From Bacteroidota bacterium (GTDB lineage Bacteria > Bacteroidota > Bacteroidia > Chitinophagales > Saprospiraceae): DNA of 17,885 nucleotides. Of this stretch, positions 14,231 through 17,885 are shown one piece after another. The translations under genes were made by a program, and so were the position numbers. Every line of letters begins with the position of its first letter. Position 1 is the first letter of the stretch. The stretch spans positions 1 through 17,885 of the forward strand of contig JAKQGD010000229.1 of assembly GCA_029573365.1 (NCBI GenBank). The letters are read 5' to 3'. The notes under the pieces are model-generated. The model did no database searches, was not told the origin of the DNA, and saw only the letters and a program-made list of their open reading frames with translations.

Positions 14231-14941
14231 ATGCCATTGCCTGAAGCCATTATACTCGCCGGCGGTCTGGGCACTCGCATCAGGTCCGAGATAGGAGCAC
14301 GCCCTAAATGTATGGCTCCGGTCAACGGAAAACCTTTTCTGCAATATCTGACAGATTACCTCAAAAATCAGGGAGTACCGCGGGTTATTTTTTCGCTCGG
14401 ATTTGGAAGTCAGGAAGTTTTACAGGAGCTTCCCTTGATATGTGGGTCTCTCGATTATGACTATGTGGTCGAAGACCATCCCCTGGGCACTGGCGGGGCT
14501 GTCTCTCTGGCTTTGACCAAAGTGCGTGGCAAACAAGCATATATTATCAATGGAGACACTATGTTTACAGTGGATCTCACTCGCCTTTATAATTTCCACA
14601 ATACAAGCCATGCAGCCATCACCCTGGCTCTTAAATCCATGACACATTTTGACAGATATGGCACTATAGATTTGGGTCCACACGGCCAGATAAAAGGTTT
14701 TTTTGAAAAAAAGATGATGGAGGCTGGTTTGATAAACGGTGGCATCAGTATCATAGCTATAAACTGGTGGCAGTCACTGGGCCTTGAAGGAACATTTTCG
14801 CTGGAAAAGGAAGTCCTGGAAAAATATTGTGTAACTGGCGAAGTCTATGGACTCGATTTTGACGAATATTTTATCGACATAGGAGTGCCCGCCGATTATA
14901 GAAAGGCAGCCAAAGAGTTTTCTGAAAAAGGTTTTAGGTAA
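14231..14941 (+). CDS. hddC: D-glycero-alpha-D-manno-heptose-1-phosphate guanylyltransferase HddC
   Basis: This 236-residue sugar nucleotidyltransferase activates heptose 1-phosphate with GTP to GDP-heptose for glycan assembly. The N-terminal nucleotide-binding motif is ILAGGLGTRIRSEIGARPKCM (about 8-28). EDHPLGTGGAVSLA, the metal-binding IINGDTMFTVDL, GTIDLGPHGQIKGFFEK, NGGISIIA and FDEYFIDIGVPADY follow. Size and pattern fit the short HddC/RmlA-like class. There is no fused phosphatase domain of GmhB type. It starts one base after gmhA. A gap of 50 bases separates it from sdaA, so sdaA may be read from the same transcript or its own start. The exact nucleotide and sugar are inferred from the neighbours. 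Confidence 0.88.
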   Translation: MPLPEAIILAGGLGTRIRSEIGARPKCMAPVNGKPFLQYLTDYLKNQGVPRVIFSLGFGSQEVLQELPLICGSLDYDYVVEDHPLGTGGAVSLALTKVRGKQAYIINGDTMFTVDLTRLYNFHNTSHAAITLALKSMTHFDRYGTIDLGPHGQIKGFFEKKMMEAGLINGGISIIAINWWQSLGLEGTFSLEKEVLEKYCVTGEVYGLDFDEYFIDIGVPADYRKAAKEFSEKGFR

Positions 14942-14991
14942 CATTGGCTCAAATCAGCCGTCACAATTACTAAGCAGACCATTATAGCCAT

Positions 14992-16407
14992 ATGGAGTTT
15001 ATCAGTGTTTTTGATGTATTCAAGATAGGTGTAGGCCCTTCGTCTTCGCACACTTTAGGTCCGTGGAGGGCAGCGTCACGCTTTATGAAAAAAACAGAAA
15101 CCGCCACACTTGAAGACGGCGACCGCATCAAAGTACATTTGTACGGTTCGCTTTCCCTTACGGGCAAAGGACACGCCACCGATCTGGCTGTAATGATGGG
15201 ACTCGATGGCCATGATCCCGAAACCATAAGAACTGACAAGATTCCTGAATACGTTTCAAACATCAGACAATCCAAAATACTGATTCATGACAGTCACAAG
15301 ATGGCATTTGACCCTGAGTCAGATATTATATTTGAGCAGGAGTATCTCGATTATCACGCCAATGGCATGGTGTTTAAAATTGTCCGAGGGGATAATACCA
15401 TTTTCGAGCAGACATACTTTTCTGTGGGCGGGGGATTTATCATCCGCGAAGGAGAAAGCCTGGAAAGATACGAAAATGCACCTGTTCACCCTTTTCCTGT
15501 GCTGAATGGCCGCGAACTCCTGAACCACTGCAGCAAGTCGGGGCTATCCATATCTGAGGTGGTCATGAAAAACGAACTTATGGACCGCAGCGAAGCCGAC
15601 ATCACGTCCGGACTGATGAGGATATGGTCAGTGATGCTGGACAGCATGTACACAGGCTGTCACACTCATGGTTGCCTGCCAGGACCGCTGAAAGTAAAAA
15701 GGCGGGCACCTGAAATTTCTCAGCGGCTATTGCCTGAAGGCACCACATATCATGATGCCACCACCTGGATGGAAGCAATACGAAGCAGTCAACCGGGATT
15801 TCAGGACGTCTTAAAATGGGTCAGTGCCTTTGCCCTTGCCGTCAACGAGGTCAATGCCTCCTTTGGCCGCGTCGTCACAGCTCCAACCAATGGCAGTGCC
15901 GGCGTCATACCTTCGGTACTTATGTATTACCTCTGTTTTGTAAACCGTGAGGGCGGTCAGGATGAAATCATAAGGTATTTGTACACTTCGGGAGAGATAG
16001 GCAGCATTTTTAAAAAGGGAAGTACCATATCTGCGGCCATGGGAGGCTGTCAGGCAGAAATAGGCGTGTCATCGGCCATGGCTGCAGCGGGGCTCACTGA
16101 GTTGATGGGTGGGTCGGCCGACCAATGCAGCATAGCAGCGGAGGTAGCCATGGAACACCACCTCGGTATGACGTGTGACCCCATTGGGGGCCTCGTACAG
16201 GTACCCTGCATTGAACGCAACTCCATGGGAGCTGTCAAGGCCATCAATGCAGCCATCATGTCCCTGGACAGGAATCCCGAGGATGTCAAGGTACCCCTCG
16301 ACAATGTCATAGCCACGATGTGGGAGACAGCCCAGGACATGAACAGGAAATACAAAGAAACTTCAGAAGGGGGACTTGCTACAGCCGTCAATGTCATTGA
16401 CTGTTAA
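14992..16407 (+). CDS. sdaA: L-serine ammonia-lyase, single-chain iron-sulfur type
   Basis: This 471-residue cytosolic enzyme deaminates L-serine to pyruvate and ammonia using a [4Fe-4S] cluster instead of PLP. The beta domain (about 1-160) begins with SVFDVFKIGVGPSSSHTLGPWRAA. The alpha domain (about 185-471) has GCHTHGCLPGPLKVKRRAP, VTAPTNGSAGVIPSV, STISAAMGGCQAEIGVSSAMAAAG and GMTCDPIGGLVQVPCIERN. Cys353, Cys395 and Cys406 have the spacing (42 then 11) of the three known cluster ligands in this family. The fusion of both domains and the total length are normal for the single-chain type. The ATG at 14992 begins directly at family homology. It lies on the same strand as the heptose operon, 50 bases after hddC, and its end faces the transaldolase gene 30 bases away. 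Confidence 0.95.
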   Translation: MEFISVFDVFKIGVGPSSSHTLGPWRAASRFMKKTETATLEDGDRIKVHLYGSLSLTGKGHATDLAVMMGLDGHDPETIRTDKIPEYVSNIRQSKILIHDSHKMAFDPESDIIFEQEYLDYHANGMVFKIVRGDNTIFEQTYFSVGGGFIIREGESLERYENAPVHPFPVLNGRELLNHCSKSGLSISEVVMKNELMDRSEADITSGLMRIWSVMLDSMYTGCHTHGCLPGPLKVKRRAPEISQRLLPEGTTYHDATTWMEAIRSSQPGFQDVLKWVSAFALAVNEVNASFGRVVTAPTNGSAGVIPSVLMYYLCFVNREGGQDEIIRYLYTSGEIGSIFKKGSTISAAMGGCQAEIGVSSAMAAAGLTELMGGSADQCSIAAEVAMEHHLGMTCDPIGGLVQVPCIERNSMGAVKAINAAIMSLDRNPEDVKVPLDNVIATMWETAQDMNRKYKETSEGGLATAVNVIDC

Positions 16408-16437
16408 GCAGCAGGAAAACAATTCTTTACCTGGAGC

Positions 16438-17094
16438 TTATTTAGCGGCTTTTTTGTGGTCCTCCAGAAATTTGGCCAGGCCAATGTCAGTCAATGGATG
16501 ATTAAACAGCCCCAGGATGCTCGACAACGGACAAGTCACAACATCGGCACCTGCTTTAGCAGCCTGAACAATATGCAGTGGCGAACGTATGGAGGCGGCA
16601 AGAATTTCTGTGATATATCCCTGTATGGAATATATGGAAACAATCTCTTCAATCAGTTTTATACCATCCCAGGTAACATCATCCACCCTGCCGACAAAAG
16701 GTGACAAATAAGTGGCACCCGCCTTTGCAGCCAGAATGGCCTGTCCTGCAGAAAATACCAGAGTACAGTTGGTATTTATTCCGTGGTCGGTAAAATACGA
16801 TATCGCCTTTACACCATCGCGGGTCATGGGCACCTTAACTACGATATTTTCGGCTAGAGAAGCCAGCTTTTTTCCTTCAGAGATCATACCACTAAAATCC
16901 GTGGCTATCACCTCGGCACTCACATCGCCTTCCACTATTTCACAAATCTTTTTGTAGTGGGCCAGTATGTTTTTATCACCTGTGATGCCTTCCTTGGCCA
17001 TCAGCGACGGATTTGTGGTCACGCCATCCAGGATACCGAGGTCTGCTGCTTCCTTAATCTGATCAAGGTTTGCAGTATCGATAAAAAACTTCAT
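16438..17094 (-). CDS. tal: Transaldolase, small TalC/MipB-type
   Basis: This 218-residue TIM-barrel enzyme of the small transaldolase/fructose-6-phosphate aldolase group begins MKFFIDTANLDQIKEA and has DGVTTNPSL. The Schiff-base lysine is Lys87 in NIVVKVPMT. Two residues separate true transaldolases from aldolases in this group. Here position 61 is Glu (SAEVIATD) where aldolase has Gln, and position 133 is Phe (SPFVGRVDD) where aldolase has Tyr. Both favour transaldolase, which exchanges a dihydroxyacetone unit between fructose 6-phosphate and erythrose 4-phosphate to make sedoheptulose 7-phosphate. That product is the substrate of the GmhA encoded nearby. The gene lies tail to tail with sdaA and begins 22-30 bases after the SRP RNA gene. 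The activity split is from published work on the family, applied here by position. Confidence 0.93.
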   Translation of the reverse strand: MKFFIDTANLDQIKEAADLGILDGVTTNPSLMAKEGITGDKNILAHYKKICEIVEGDVSAEVIATDFSGMISEGKKLASLAENIVVKVPMTRDGVKAISYFTDHGINTNCTLVFSAGQAILAAKAGATYLSPFVGRVDDVTWDGIKLIEEIVSIYSIQGYITEILAASIRSPLHIVQAAKAGADVVTCPLSSILGLFNHPLTDIGLAKFLEDHKKAAK

Positions 17095-17115
17095 ACAGAG
17101 GATATGGTGTGTGAG

Positions 17116-17129
17116 AAAAAAATGTGAGG
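17116..17129 (-). terminator. Terminal stem and T run ending the SRP RNA
   Basis: The 3' arm CCTCACA (17129-17123) of the closing SRP stem runs straight into seven T (17122-17116). The mature RNA stem would thus double as the terminator hairpin. It lies just upstream of the transaldolase start, so read-through would carry that gene. Confidence 0.55.
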
Positions 17130-17216
17130 AAACACACCGAGCCGCTCAACCTCCTACCCTTGCTGCATTTCTGCCCTGGGGGGGTTCGGAAGGAGCTGGC
17201 CGTATGCCCCTCACAC
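17118..17216 (-). ncRNA. ffs: Small signal recognition particle RNA (4.5S RNA)
   Basis: This RNA of about 98 bases is the core of the signal recognition particle and binds Ffh to target membrane proteins. The apical domain is recognisable: CCAGG, then a stem GCA-GAAA-TGC closing a GNRA tetraloop (17165-17174), then AGCAAGGG. This is the CAGG/AGCA symmetric-loop signature bound by Ffh. The two ends pair: 17209-17215 (TGTGAGG on the minus strand) with 17123-17129 (CCTCACA). In between, lower-stem blocks such as AGCTCCTT and AGGAGGTT are complementary in part. The RNA is followed by a run of seven T on its strand (17122-17116), suitable for termination. A TACCTTTG promoter box lies just upstream. 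The exact ends are estimated from the closing stem. Confidence 0.88.
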
Positions 17217-17218
17217 CG

Positions 17219-17226
17219 CAAAGGTA
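17219..17226 (-). promoter_or_regulatory. -7 element of the SRP RNA gene
   Basis: TACCTTTG on the minus strand matches TAnnTTTG exactly, and a T-run (CTTTT) lies 19 bases upstream in place of TTTG. The site sits directly before the first paired base of the RNA, which supports both calls. Confidence 0.6.
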
Positions 17227-17299
17227 TGACTAATTGTACAAATAAAAAAGTCCGGCCCGAAAAAAGGCAGGTTCAGTGGTTTAAGAGTTATTGTAATTG

Positions 17300-17363
17300 T
17301 TGGTCTGTTTAAGGTTAGAATAAAGACCAAGAGCCGGCATTAAATCGGACTCTTCTGGCTTTT
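17300..17363 (+). promoter_or_regulatory. Nested, mutually exclusive hairpins ending in a T run
   Basis: Three inverted repeats share arms. TTGGTCT (17300-17306) pairs with AGACCAA (17324-17330). AAGAGCCG (17329-17336) pairs with CGG-A-CTCTT (17346-17354, one bulge). The same AAGAGCC can pair instead with GGCTTTT (17357-17363, one G-T), which runs into more T. The third form resembles an intrinsic terminator on the plus strand. No plus-strand gene ends just before it, so it could end an unannotated small RNA or act as an attenuator. Confidence 0.4.
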
Positions 17364-17453
17364 TTAACCAGCCCAAAGTATTGCCGTACTTCCATCCTCA
17401 TAATACATTGTTAGTCAGTAATTTTACAAAAAAACTTTTTAACCTGTTTTTTG

Positions 17454-17484
17454 TTGGAAATCTGGTTTAAAGGCACTATTTTTG
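17454..17484 (+). promoter_or_regulatory. Promoter-like site of the thioredoxin-like gene
   Basis: TATTTTTG (17477-17484) matches TAnnTTTG. A TTG (17454-17456) lies 20 bases upstream, next to an overlapping TTTTG at 17449-17453. Transcription would begin near 17491, with a leader of about 54 bases. Confidence 0.5.
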
Positions 17485-17544
17485 GTATTAATAATATAAG
17501 AGGTATGTGGCTGTTAAATCATTAATAATCAAATAACTGGCAAG

Positions 17545-17885
17545 ATGTTTCGATTTGGATTATTTGTTTTTATGTTTTTACTGGCAACCGGTTCCGGAGC
17601 GGCTCAGATGACGATGCATAATTTTACTGTGACTGACGTAGATGGTCAGACTCACAACCTGTACCAGAATTACCTGGACAACGGCAAAGTGGTAGTCATC
17701 AAGTTCTTCTTTACCACTTGTCCTCCATGCATCGCCAATGCTCCCCTATGGCAACAAAAATATGTACAATGGGGCTCAGGAACTCAAAATGTTCAGTTTT
17801 TCAGTGTGACCACCCTCGGCAGTGACAACAACCCACAAGTCATCAACTTTGAAAATACATACAACCAGACCATGAAAGGTATCAG
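17545..17885 (+). CDS. Secreted thioredoxin-like protein with CPPC motif (N-terminal part, cut by window edge)
   Basis: The frame opens at ATG 17545-17547 and continues to the window end, giving 113 residues. A signal peptide (MFRFGLFVFMFLLATGSGAA, cleavage near residue 20) directs export. The mature part reads NFTVTDVDGQTHNLY, then VVVIKFFFTTCPPCIANAP with the redox pair Cys59/Cys62, then QFFSVTTLGSDNNPQVINFE. This is the start of a TlpA/AhpC-like thioredoxin fold, used for disulfide reduction or peroxide handling outside the cytoplasm. The rest lies beyond the window. In this phylum such proteins often end in a type IX sorting domain, which cannot be checked here. The gene has its own promoter-like site after a long intergenic region. 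The CPPC motif is clear; the function is only general. Confidence 0.85.
   Translation, partial: MFRFGLFVFMFLLATGSGAAQMTMHNFTVTDVDGQTHNLYQNYLDNGKVVVIKFFFTTCPPCIANAPLWQQKYVQWGSGTQNVQFFSVTTLGSDNNPQVINFENTYNQTMKGI

Larger units (their letters stand above)
17227..17544. other. Intergenic region between SRP RNA and the thioredoxin-like gene
   Basis: This stretch of about 318 bases separates two divergent transcripts. I find no convincing coding frame; the short frame across 17124-17312 overlaps the SRP RNA on the other strand and is ignored. It holds the SRP promoter at its left end, a set of nested inverted repeats at 17300-17363, and a promoter-like site at 17454-17484 for the gene at 17545. The rest is AT-rich with no feature I can name. 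Confidence 0.7.

Noticed and set aside
13777..14325. A 182-codon frame opposite gmhA and hddC
   Set aside because: It is antisense to two well-recognised genes with intact motifs and has no recognisable domain.
16438..17094. Fructose-6-phosphate aldolase (FSA) as the name of the TalC-type gene
   Set aside because: Glu61 and Phe133 fit transaldolase; aldolases of this group have Gln and Tyr at these positions.
17124..17312. A 62-codon frame on the plus strand
   Set aside because: It overlaps the SRP RNA on the opposite strand and its product has no recognisable feature.
1..17885. A defence island, toxin-antitoxin pair, prophage or transposon
   Set aside because: No nuclease, transposase, integrase, toxin-like pair or terminal repeats were recognised; most genes are housekeeping or glycan synthesis.

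Overview
The window looks like a chromosomal segment of a Bacteroidota bacterium, probably from the Saprospiria/Chitinophagia/Cytophagia side of the phylum. This placement is inferred from three things. The cluster bamD - RNA polymerase omega-like - coaBC - DUF4835 (PorD-like) is a typical Bacteroidota arrangement. Start codons lack Shine-Dalgarno sequences. Promoter-like sites follow the Bacteroidota pattern TTTG ... TAnnTTTG. Base composition is moderate and coding density is high. I see no insertion sequence, phage gene, tRNA or CRISPR array.

Layout from left to right. (1) Positions 1-2180, minus strand: a lipoprotein amidohydrolase of the YtcJ type, followed 5 bases downstream by a YfcC/DcuC-type membrane carrier cut by the window edge. 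They look like a hydrolyse-then-import pair. (2) 2347-3531, minus: an unusual protein joining a CBM48 (AMPK-type glycogen-binding) domain to a histone-H1-like Lys/Ala/Pro tail with five AT-hook motifs. It has a strong terminator downstream and A/T-only tandem repeats in its promoter region. (3) 3696-7587, minus: a tight housekeeping operon bamD - omega - coaBC - porD-like - purN, with overlapping or nearly abutting genes. (4) 7838-8311, plus: a small secreted Cys/Lys-rich protein with its own terminator. (5) 8421-10985, plus: a long-form urocanate hydratase and a four-helix membrane protein, meeting a small secreted protein tail to tail with overlapping 3' ends. (6) 11493-14941, plus: a glycosyltransferase followed by hddA, gmhA and hddC, which make GDP-D-glycero-alpha-D-manno-heptose for surface glycans. 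A single-chain L-serine ammonia-lyase follows. (7) 16438-17216, minus: a TalC-type transaldolase, preceded by a small SRP RNA (4.5S) gene. (8) 17545-17885, plus: the start of a secreted CPPC thioredoxin-like protein, preceded by a roughly 330-base intergenic region with nested hairpins.

How the genes fit together. The heptose genes form one translationally packed unit (gaps of 2, -4 and 1 bases). They convert sedoheptulose 7-phosphate to a GDP-activated heptose, except that the GmhB bisphosphatase step is missing here. The transaldolase nearby could supply sedoheptulose 7-phosphate, but that link is inference. The bamD operon couples outer-membrane assembly with transcription, coenzyme A and purine synthesis.

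The most unusual item is the CBM48/AT-hook fusion, which would physically link a glucan-binding module to AT-rich DNA. I did not find a clear defence system or a new mobile element.
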